Below, piece after piece: positions 1 to 9,049 of a stretch of DNA of 64,000 bases. Each line of letters begins with the position of its first letter. Within the stretch, counting starts at the first letter, position 1. The translations under genes were made by a program, and so were the position numbers. The notes beneath the pieces are model-generated. The model was given only the letters and a program-made list of their open reading frames with translations, had not been told where the DNA came from and searched no databases. Origin of the DNA: Odiellus spinosus (lineage: Eukaryota > Arthropoda > Arachnida > Opiliones > Phalangiidae); the NCBI GenBank assembly GCA_963920705.1, contig CAWUCO010000197.1, forward strand, positions 159,317 through 223,316. The letters are read 5' to 3'.

Positions 1-383
1 TCCGTTGAAAAACAAGAAAAATATGGCCAATTCAAGAAATCATAGAATATCAAAATAGTCAAATTTCAGATTTTAAAAATTCGCTTTTTGATATTAGATG
101 TTTTTTGAATTGTCCATATTTTCCATGTTTTTCAACGGATTTTCCAAAACTCTTTTTTTTTAGATAGACCAATATTTGCTCTTTCGAGTGGTCTTAATTT
201 TGTCTAAATCGCTAAAAAATCAAAAGTTTTGTGTCCATTTGAATCCAATAATCTTGGATTTTTAAGCGTTTTTGCTTAATTTTAACCAATTTTATATTTG
301 TCACAATTTTGCAATTTAGACAAAACCAAAGTCATTCGAAAGAGCAATTAATGGACAGTCTAAATAATAAGAGTTTTCAAAAA

Positions 384-522
384 TCCGTTGAAAAACAAGA
401 AAAATATGGCCAATTCAAGAAATCATAGAATATCAAAATAGTCAAATTTCAGATTTTCAAAATTCGCTTTTTGATATTAGATGTTTTTTGAATTTTCCAT
501 ATTTTCTATGTTTTTCAACGGA
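384..522. repeat. Dyad A: 139-bp imperfect palindrome in the monomer
   Basis: The stretch starts TCCGTTGAAAAACA and ends TGTTTTTCAACGGA. Its two arms are imperfect reverse complements throughout, centred near 453. The arms can be told apart: the H2-side arm reads ACAAGAAAAATATGGCC and CATAGAAT (or CATACAAT), while the H1-side arm reads GGACAATTC and CATCTAATATC on the opposite strand. These differences show that dyad A is often inverted by itself inside otherwise unchanged arrays. It could form a long hairpin or cruciform; whether it does is not shown by sequence. Confidence 0.9.
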
Positions 523-634
523 TTTTCCAAAACTCTTGTTTTTTAGATAGACCAATATTTGCTCTTTCGAGTGGTCTTAATTTTGTCTAAATCGCTCAAA
601 AATCAAAAGTTTTGTGTCCATTTGAATCCAATAA
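453..634 (+). repeat. Half-unit H1 (about 181 bp), example
   Basis: The span from the centre of dyad A to the centre of dyad B. It carries the 18-bp core followed by CCAAAAC, then TTAGATAGACC, the CTCTTTCGAGTGG box and TCTAAATCGC. Aligned by hand with the reverse complement of H2, about 24 differences occur over about 127 bp, so roughly 80% identity. H1 exists in two linked haplotypes: CTCTTG with CAATATTTGCTC, and CTATTG with AAAATTTGGTC. Confidence 0.82.
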
Positions 635-766
635 TCTTGGATTTTTAAGCGTTTTTGCTTAATTTTAACCAATTTTATATTTGTCACAATTTTGCAATTT
701 AGACAAAACCAAAGTCATTCGAAAGAGTATACAATGGACAGTCTAAATAATAAGAGTTTTCAAAAA
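523..766. repeat. Dyad B: H1/H2 inverted pair around a central hairpin
   Basis: The second dyad of the monomer. Moving outward from the hairpin at 625-643, TTTTGTCTAAATCGC on the H1 side pairs with GCAATTTAGACAAAA on the H2 side, then CTCTTTCGAG with TTCGAAAGAG, then the region before the 18-bp core. The H2 side is about 21 bp longer between the hairpin and the TCTAAAT element, which explains half-units of about 181 and 202 bp. Confidence 0.85.
625..643. repeat. Central hairpin of dyad B
   Basis: AATCCAATAATCTTGGATT is a perfect 7-bp inverted repeat (AATCCAA / TTGGATT) with a 5-base loop. It is conserved in nearly every copy; the exceptions include a TATAGG form at 35201 and 35967, CCTATAATC in the 25.6-31.3 kb HORs, AAAATAATC at 9891, CTCGG forms at 24.8-27.1 kb and a TCCG form near 63640. 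Confidence 0.9.
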
Positions 767-836
767 TCCGTTGAAAAACAAGAAAAATATGGCCAATTCA
801 AGAAATCATAGAATATCAAAAAAGTCAAATTTCAGA
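635..836 (-). repeat. Half-unit H2 (about 202 bp), example, inverted relative to H1
   Basis: The span from the centre of dyad B to the next dyad A centre, homologous to H1 when read on the other strand. Diagnostic elements on that strand are the 18-bp core followed by TGAAAACTCTTATTATTTAG, then ACTGTCC, GCTCTTTCGAATGAC and TCTAAATTGC. It holds an extra stretch of about 21 bp (TAATTTTAACCAATTTTATA region, about 659-680) that H1 lacks. Confidence 0.82.
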
Positions 837-1712
837 TTTTAAAAATTCGCTTTTTGATATTAGATGTTTTTTGAATTGTCCATATTTTCCATGTTTTTCT
901 ACGGATTTCCCAAAACTCTTGTTTTTTAGATAGACCAATATTTGCTCTTTCGAGCGGTCTTAATTTTGTCTAAATCGCTTAAAAATCAAAAGTTTTGTGT
1001 CCATTTGAATCCAATAATCTTGGATTTTTAAGCGTTTTTGCTTAATTTTAACCAATTTTATATTTGTCATAATTTTGCAATTTAGACAAAACCAAAGTCA
1101 TTCGAAAGAGCAATTAATGGACCGTCTAAATAATAAGATTTTTCAAAAATCCGTTGAAAAACAAGAAAAATATGGCCAATTCAAGAAATCATAGAATATC
1201 AAAATAGTCAAATTTCAGATTTTCAAAATTCGCTTTTTGATATTAGATGTTTTTTGAATTGTCCATATTTTCCATGTTTTTCAACGGTTTTCCAAAACTC
1301 TTGTTTTTTAGATAGACCAATATTTGCTCTTTCGAGTGGTCTTAATTTTGTCTAAATCGCTTAAAAATCAAAAGTTTTGTGTCCATTTGAATCCAATAAT
1401 CTTGGATTTTTAAGCCTTTTTGCTTAATTTTAACCAATTTTATATTTGTCACAATTTTGCAATTTAGACAAAACCAAAGTCATTCGAAAGAGCAATTAAT
1501 GGACAGTTTAAATAATAAGAGTTTTCAAAAATCCGTTGAAAAACATGGAAAATATGGACAATTCAAAAAACATCTAATATCAAAAAGCGAATTTTGAAAA
1601 TCTGAAATTTGACTATTTTGATATTCTATGATTTCTTGAATTGGCCATATTTTTCTTGTTTTTCAACGGATTTTTGAAAACTCTTATTATTTAGACTGTC
1701 CATTGTATACTC

Positions 1713-1729
1713 TTTCGAATGACTTTGGT
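1713..1729 (+). other. CENP-B-box-like site in H2 (weak, example)
   Basis: TTTCGAATGACTTTGGT fits seven of the nine essential bases of the mammalian CENP-B box (nTTCGnnnnAnnCGGGn); the first two bases of CGGG are TT here. The site recurs in most H2 copies. In an AT-rich repeat such a partial match can arise by chance, and CENP-B binding is not implied. Confidence 0.2.
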
Positions 1730-2079
1730 TTTGTCTAAATTGCAAAATTGTGACAAATATAAAATTGGTTAAAATTAAGCAAAAACGCTTAAAAATCCAA
1801 GATTATTGGATTCAAATGGACACAAAACTTTTGATTTTTGAGCGATTTAGACAAAATTAAGACCACTCGAAAGAGCAAATATTGGTCTATCTAAAAAACA
1901 AGAGTTTTGGAAAATCCGTTGAAAAACATAGAAAATATGGACAATTCAAAAAACATCTAATATCAAAAAGCGAATTTTTAAAATCTGAAATTTGACTATT
2001 TTGATATTCTATGATTTCTTGAATTGGCCATATTTTTCTTGTTTTTCAACGGATTTTCCAAAACTATTGTTTTTTAGAT

Positions 2080-2096
2080 AGACCAAAATTTGGTCT
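2080..2096. repeat. 17-bp perfect palindrome of H1 haplotype II (example)
   Basis: AGACCAAAATTTGGTCT reads as its own reverse complement apart from the central base. It marks one of two H1 haplotypes and is almost always preceded by AAAACTATTG, whereas the other haplotype (CCAATATTTGCTC) is preceded by AAAACTCTTG. The palindrome occurs dozens of times in the window. A protein-binding role is possible but unproven. Confidence 0.8.
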
Positions 2097-2175
2097 TTCG
2101 AGTGGTCTTAATTTTGTCTAAATCGCTTAAAATTCAAAAGTTTTGTGTCCATTTGAATCCAATAATCTTGGATTT

Positions 2176-3969
2176 TTAAGCGTTTTTGCTTAATTTTAAC
2201 CAATTTTATATCTGTCAGAATTTTGCAATTTAGACAAAACCAAAGTCATTCGAAAGAGCAATTAATGGACAGTCTAAATAATAAGAGTTTTCAAAAATCC
2301 GTTGAAAAACAAGAAAAATATGGCCAATTCAAGAAATCATAGAATATCAAAATAGTCAAATTTCAGATTTTCAAACATCGCTTTTTGATATTAGATGTTT
2401 TTTGAATTGTCCATATTTTCCATGTTTTTCAACGGATTTTCCAAAACTCTTGTTTTTTAGATAGACCAAAATTTGCTCTTTCGAGTGGTCTTAATTTTGT
2501 CTAAATCGCTTAAAAATCAAAAGTTTTGTGTCCATTTTAATCCAATAATCTTGGATTTTTAAGCGTTTTTGCTTAATTTTAACCAATTTTATATTTGTCA
2601 CAATTTTGCAATTTAGACAAAACCAAAGTCATTCGAAAGAGCAATTAATGGACAGTCTAAATAATAAGAGTTTTCAAAAATCCGTTGAAAAACAAGAAAA
2701 ATATGGCCAATTCAAGAAATCATAGAATATCAAAATAGTCAAATTTCAGATTTTCAAAATTCGCTTTTTGATATTAGATGTTTTTTGAATTGTCCATATT
2801 TTCCATGTTTTTCAACGGATTTTTGAAAACTCTTATTATTTAAACTGTCCATTAATTGCTCTTTCGAATGACTTTGGTTTTGTCTAAATTGCAAAATTGT
2901 GACAAATATAAAATTGGTTAAAATTAAGCAAAAAGGCTTAAAAATCCAAGATTATTGGATTCAAATGGACACAAAACTTTTGATTTTTAAGCGATTTAGA
3001 CAAAATTAAGACCACTCGAAAGATCAAATATTGGTCTATCTAAAAAACAAGAGTTTTGGGAAATCCGTAGAAAAACATGGAAAATATGGACAATTCAAAA
3101 AACATCTAATATCAAAAAGCGAATTTTTAAAATCTGAAATTTGCCTTTTTTGATATTCTATGATTTCTTGAATTGGCCATATTTTTCTTGTTTTTCAACG
3201 GATTTTTGAAAACTCTTATTATTTAGACTGTCCATTGTATACTCTTTCGAATGACTTTGGTTTTATCTAAATTGCAAAATTGTGACAAATATAAAATTGG
3301 TTAAAATTAAGCAAAAACGCTTAAAAATCCAAGATTATTGGATTCAAATGGACACAAAACTTTTGAATTTTGAGCGATTTAGACAAAATTAAGACCACTC
3401 GAAAGAGCAAATATTGGTCTATCTAAAAAACAAGAGTTTTGGAAAATCCGTTGAAAAACATAGAAAATATGGACAATTCAAAAAACATCTAATATCAAAA
3501 AGCGAATTTTGAAAATCTGAAATTTGACTATTTTGATATTCTATGATTTCTTGAATTGGCCATATTTTTCTTGTTTTTCAACGGATTTTTGAAAACTCTT
3601 ATTATTTAGACTGTCCATTAACTGCTCTTTCGAATGACTTTGGTTTTGTCTAAATTGCAAAATTGTGACAAATATAAAATTGGTTAAAATTAAGCAAAAA
3701 CGCTTAAAAATCCAAGATTATTGGATTCAAATGGACACAAAACTTTTGATTTTTTAGCGATTTAGACAAAATTAAGACCACTCGAAAGAGCAAATATTGG
3801 TCTATCTAAAAAAAAAGAGTTTTGGAAAATCCGTTGAAAAACATGGAAAATATGGACAATTCAAAAAACATCTAATATCAAAAAGCGAATTTTTAAAATC
3901 TGAAATTTGACTATTTTGATATTGTATGATTTCTTGAATTGGCCATATTTTTCTTGTTTTTCAACGGAT
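2176..3969. repeat. Right arm of nested palindrome at the left edge
   Basis: Mirror of 1-2175 with one monomer missing between about 2935 and 3014. F runs to about 2815 and then R to 3969. The segment 3230-3460 is also a direct copy of 1700-1930, showing both inversion and direct duplication in the same block. Beyond 3969 the mirror cannot be followed because its partner lies outside the window. Confidence 0.78.
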
Positions 3970-5089
3970 TTTTGAAAACTATTGTTTTTTAGATAGACCA
4001 AAATTTGGTCTTTCGAGTGGTCTTAATTTTGTCTAAATCGCTTAAAATTCAAAAGTTTTGTGTCCATTTGAATCCAATAATCTTGGATTTTTAAGCGTTT
4101 TTGCTTAATTTTAACCAATTTTATATTTGTCACAATTTTGCAATTTAGACAAAACGAAAGTCATTCGAAAGAGCAATTAATGGACAGTCTAAATAATAAG
4201 AGTTTTCAAAAATCCGTTGAAAAACAAGAAAAATATGGCCAATTCAAGAAATCATAGAATATCAAAATAGTCAAATTTCAGATTTTCAAAATTCGCTTTT
4301 TGATATTAGATGTTTTTTGAATTGTCCATATTTTCCATGTTTTTAAACGGATTTTTGAAAACTCTTATTATTTAAACTGTCCATTAATTGCTCTTTCGAA
4401 TGACTTTGGTTTTGTCTAAATTGCAAAATTGTGACAAATATAAAATTGGTTAAAATTAAGCAAAAACGCTTAAAAATCCAAGATTATTGGATTAAAATGG
4501 ACACAAAACTTTTGAATTTTAAGCGATTTAGACAAAATTAAGACCACTCGAAAGACCAAATTTTGGTCTATCTAAAAAACAAGAGTTTTGGAAAATCCGT
4601 TGAAAAACATGGAAAATATGGACAATTCAAAAAACATCTAATATCAAAAAGCGAATTTTGAAAATCTGAAATTTGACTATTTTGATATTCTATGATTTCT
4701 TGAATTGGCCATATTTTTCTTGTTTTTCAACGGATTTTTGAAAACTCTTATTATTTAGACTATCCATTAATTGCTCTTTCGAATGACTTTGGTTTTGTCT
4801 AAATTGCCAAAACGTGACAAATATAAAATTGGTTAAAATTAAGCAAAAACGCTTAAAAATCCAAGATTATTGGATTCAAATGGACACAAAACTTTTGATT
4901 TTTAAGCGATTTAGACAAAATTAAGACCACTCGAAAGAGCAAATATTGGTCTATCTAAAAAACAAGAGTTTTGGAAAATCCGTTGAAAAACATGGAAAAT
5001 ATGGACAATTCAAAAAACATCTCATATCAAAAAGCGAATTTTTAAAATCTGAAATTTGACTATTTTGATATTGTATGATTTCTAGAATT

Positions 5090-6110
5090 GGCCATATTTT
5101 CCATGTTTTTCATCGGATTTTCCAAAACTCTTGTTTTTTAGAGAGACCAAAATTTGGTCTTTCGAGTGGTCTTAATTTTGTCTAAATCGCTTAAAAATCA
5201 AAAGTTTTGTGTCCATTTTAATCCAATAATCTTGGATTTTTAAGCGTTTTTGCTTAATATTAACCAATTTTATATTTGTCACAATTTTACAATTTAGACA
5301 AAACCAAAGTCATTCGAAAGAGCAATTAATGGACAGTTTAAATAATAAGTATTTTCAAAAATCCGTTTAAAAACATGGAAAATATGGACAATTCAAAAAA
5401 CATCTAATATCAAAAAGCGAATTTTGAAAATCTGAAATTTGACTATTTTGATATTCTATGATTTCTTGAATTGGCCATATTTTTCTTGTTTTTCAACGGA
5501 TTTTTGAAAACTCTTATTATTTAGACTGTCCATTAATTGCTCTTTCGAATGACTTTCGTTTTGTCTAAATTGCAAAATTGTGACAAATATAAAATTGGTT
5601 AAAATTGAGCAAAAACGCTTAAAAATCCAAGATTATTGGATTCAAATGGACACAAAACTTTTGAATTTTAAGCGATTTAGACAAAATTAAGACCACTCGA
5701 AAGACCAAATTTTGGTCTATCTAAAAAACAATAGTTTTGGAAAATCCGTTGAAAAACAAGAAAAATATGGCCAATTCTAGAAATCATACAATATCAAAAT
5801 AGTCAAATTTCAGATTTTCAAAATTCGCTTTTTGATATTGGATGTTTTTTGAATTGTCCATATTTTCCATGTTTTTCAACGGATTTTCCAAAACTCTTGT
5901 TTTTTAGATAGACCAAAATTTGGTCTTTCGAGTGGTCTTAATTTTGTCTAAATCGCTTAAAAATCAAAAGTTTTGTGTCCATTTTAATCCAATAATCTTG
6001 GATTTTTAAGCGTTTTTGCTTAATTTTAACCAATTTTATATTTGTCACAATTTTGCAATTTAGACAAAACCAAAGTCATTCGAAAGAGCAATTAATGGAC
6101 AGTTTAAATA
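5090..6110. repeat. Direct repeat copy 1, offset 1917 bp (5 monomers)
   Basis: Shares a run of rare variants with 7007-8027 at a constant offset of 1917 bp: TTTTTCATCGG, TTAATATTAACC, TTTTACAATTT, AAGTATTTTC with CCGTTTAAAA, GACTTTCGTTTTG, AATTGAGC, CAATTCTAGAAATC and GATATTGGATG. A recent segmental duplication of five monomers is the simplest cause. Confidence 0.85.
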
Positions 6111-7006
6111 ATAAGTATTTTCAAATATCCGTTTAAAAACATGGAAAATATGGACAATTCAAAAAACATCTAATATCAAAAAGCGAATTTTGAAAATCTG
6201 AAATTTGACTATTTTGATATTCTATGATTTCTTGAATTGGCCATATTTTTCTTGTTTTTCAACGGATTTTTGAAAACTCTTATTATTTAGACTATCCATT
6301 AATTGCTCTTTCGAATGACTTTGGTTTTGTCTAAATTGCCAAAACGTGACAAATATAAAATTGGTTAAAATTAAGCAAAAACGCTTAAAAATCCAAGATT
6401 ATTGGATTCAAATGGACACAAAACTTTTGATTTTTAAGCGATTTAGACAAAATTAAGACCACTCGAAAGAGCAAATATTGGTCTATCTAAAAAACAAGAG
6501 TTTTGGAAAATCCGTTGAAAAACATGGAAAATATGGACAATTCAAAAAACATCTCATATCAAAAAGCGAATTTTTAAAATCTGAAATTTGACTATTTTGA
6601 TATTGTATGATTTCTAGAATTGGCCATATTTTTCTTGTTTTTCAACGGATTTTCCAAAACTATTGTTTTTTAGATAGACCAAAATTTGGTCTTTCGAGTG
6701 GTCTTAATTTTGTCTAAATCGCTTAAAATTCAAAAGTTTTGTGTCCATTTGAATCCAATAATCTTGGATTTTTAAGCGTTTTTGCTTAATTTTAACCAAT
6801 TTTATATTTGTCACGTTTTGGCAATTTAGACAAAACCAAAGTCATTCGAAAGAGCAATTAATGGACAGTCTAAATAATAAGAGTTTTCAAAAATCCGTTG
6901 AAAAACAAGAAAAATATGGCCAATTCAAGAAATCATAGAATATCAAAATAGTCAAATTTCAGATTTTCAAAATTCGCTTTTTGATATTGGATGTTTTTTG
7001 AATTGT

Positions 7007-8027
7007 CCATATTTTCCATGTTTTTCATCGGATTTTCCAAAACTCTTGTTTTTTAGATAGACCAAAATTTGGTCTTTCGAGTGGTCTTAATTTTGTCTAA
7101 ATCGCTTAAAAATCAAAAGTTTTGTGTCCATTTTAATCCAATAATCTTGGATTTTTAAGCGTTTTTGCTTAATATTAACCAATTTTATATTTGTCACAAT
7201 TTTACAATTTAGACAAAACCAAAGTCATTCGAAAGAGCAATTAATGGACAGTTTAAATAATAAGTATTTTCAAAAATCCGTTTAAAAACATGGAAAATAT
7301 GGACAATTCAAAAAACATCTAATATCAAAAAGCGAATTTTGAAAATCTGAAATTTGACTATTTTGATATTCTATGATTTCTTGAATTGGCCATATTTTTC
7401 TTGTTTTTCAACGGATTTTTGAAAACTCTTATTATTTAGACTGTCCATTAATTGCTCTTTCGAATGACTTTCGTTTTGTCTAAATTGCAAAATTGTGACA
7501 AATATAAAATTGGTTAAAATTGAGCAAAAACGCTTAAAAATCCAAGATTATTGGATTCAAATGGACACAAAACTTTTGAATTTTAAGCGATTTAGACAAA
7601 ATTAAGACCACTCGAAAGACCAAATTTTGGTCTATCTAAAAAACAATAGTTTTGGAAAATCCGTTGAAAAACAAGAAAAATATGGCCAATTCTAGAAATC
7701 ATACAATATCAAAATAGTCAAATTTCAGATTTTCAAAATTCGCTTTTTGATATTGGATGTTTTTTGAATTGTCCATATTTTCCATGTTTTTCAACGGATT
7801 TTCCAAAACTCTTGTTTTTTAGATAGACCAAAATTTGGTCTTTCGAGTGGTCTTAATTTTGTCTAAATCGCTTAAAAATCAAAAGTTTTGTGTCCATTTT
7901 AATCCAATAATCTTGGATTTTTAAGCGTTTTTGCTTAATTTTAACCAATTTTATATTTGTCACAATTTTGCAATTTAGACAAAACCAAAGTCATTCGAAA
8001 GAGCAATTAATGGACAGTTTAAATAAT
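7007..8027. repeat. Direct repeat copy 2, offset 1917 bp
   Basis: Second copy of 5090-6110. After about 8010 the copies part: AAGTATTTTCAAATATCC at about 6110 against AAGAGTTTTCAAAAATCC at about 8027. Confidence 0.85.
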
Positions 8028-8136
8028 AAGAGTTTTCAAAAATCCGTTTAAAAACATGGAAAATATGGACAATTCAAAAAACATCTAATATCAAAAAGCG
8101 AATTTTGAAAATCTGAAATTTGACTATTTTGATATT

Positions 8137-8284
8137 CTATGATTTCTTGAATTGGCCATATTTTTCTTGTTTTTCAACGGATTTTTGAAAACTCTTATTA
8201 TTTAGACTGTCTATGATTTCTTGAATTGGCCATATTTTTCTTGTTTTTCAACGGATTTTTGAAAACTCTTATTATTTAGACTGT
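8137..8284 (-). repeat. 74-bp perfect tandem duplication inside an H2 half-unit
   Basis: The segment 8137-8210 (CTATGATTTC to TAGACTGT) is repeated at once at 8211-8284, so one R monomer is about 457 bp. It includes one dyad-A arm with the 18-bp core, so this monomer has three core copies rather than two. I saw no second example in the window. Confidence 0.93.
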
Positions 8285-9049
8285 CCATTAATTGCTCTTT
8301 CGAATGACTTTCGTTTTGTCTAAATTGCAAAATTGTGACAAATATAAAATTGTTTAAAATTAAGCAAAAACGCTTAAAAATCCAAGATTATTGGATTCAA
8401 ATGGACACAAAACTTTTGAATTTTAAGCGATTTAGACAAAATTAAGACCACTCGAAAGACCAAATTTTGGTCTATCTAAAAAACAATAGTTTTCAAAAAT
8501 CCGTTGAAAAACAAGAAAAATATGGCCAATTCAAAAATCATACAATATCAAAATAGTCAAATTTCAGATTTTCAAAATTCGCTTTTTGATATTAGATGTT
8601 TTTTGAATTGTCCATATTTTCCATGTTTTTCAACGGATTTTCCCAAAACTCTTGTTTTTTAGATAGACCAATATTTGCTCTTTCGAGTGGTCTTAATTTT
8701 GTCTAAATCGCTTAAAATTCAAAAGTTTTGTGTCCATTTGAATCCAATAATCTTGGATTTTTAAGCGTTTTTGCTTAATTTTAACCAATTTTATATTTGT
8801 CACAATTTTGCAATTTAGACAAAACCAAAGTCATTCGAAAGAGCAATTAATGGACAGTTTAAATAATAAGAGTTTTCAAAAATCCGTTGAAAAACATGGA
8901 AAATATGGACAATTCAAAAAACATCTAATATCAAAAAGCGAATTTTTAAAATCTGAAATTTGACTATTTTGATATTGTATGATTTCTTGAAATGGCCATA
9001 TTTTTCTTGTTTTTCAAGGGATTTTCCAAAACTATTGTTTTTTAGATAG

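Larger units (their letters stand above)
384..766 (+). repeat. Reference satellite monomer, F orientation (383 bp)
   Basis: This copy is given as the example of the unit; the next copy begins at 767. In order it holds dyad A (384-522), then the H1 box with CTCTTTCGAGTGG (about 562-574), the central hairpin (625-643), and the H2 box with ATTCGAAAGAG (717-727). I counted 102 G+C in 383 bp (26.6%) and seven CpG. This copy carries a private change, GAGTATACAATGG instead of GAGCAATTAATGG at 725-737, which reappears in inverted form at 1700-1712 and 3232-3244 and so serves as a tracer. Confidence 0.95.
1..2175. repeat. Left arm of nested palindrome open at the window edge
   Basis: Positions p here pair with 3969-p in the outer part. 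Mirror-image private variants prove descent: GCTAAAAAATC at 211 with its complement near 3755, an extra-T run near 160 with AAAAAAAAAG near 3810, TCTACGGATTTCC near 899 with GGAAATCCGTAGA near 3070, and GTATAC at 728-733 with 3236-3241. Closer in, AAGCCTTTTTGC (1416) pairs with GCAAAAAGGCTT (2935), where the sum is 4351, so the right arm lacks one monomer. Main direction F to about 1530, R to about 2050, then F. The arm runs off the window. Confidence 0.8.
3970..8500. repeat. Block of rapid orientation switching
   Basis: Direction changes about once per monomer. Approximate switch points are 3970 (to F), 4355 (R), 5100 (F), 5365 (R), 5755 (F), 6130 (R), 6645 (F), 7275 (R), 7660 (F), 8045 (R) and 8500 (F). 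Nearly all lie in the TGTTTTTCAACGGATTTT core of dyad A; the one near 5090 lies a little outside it, at CCATATTTTCCATG. Tracers GCCAAAACGTGAC at 4807 and 6339 and its complement at 6810 show that inverted and direct copies coexist. Confidence 0.85.

Noticed and set aside
430-455. AAATTTCAGATTTT as a 3' splice acceptor (nematode-like TTTCAG)
   Set aside because: The motif is present in nearly every copy, but there is no matching exon or open frame; AT-rich DNA yields such motifs easily.
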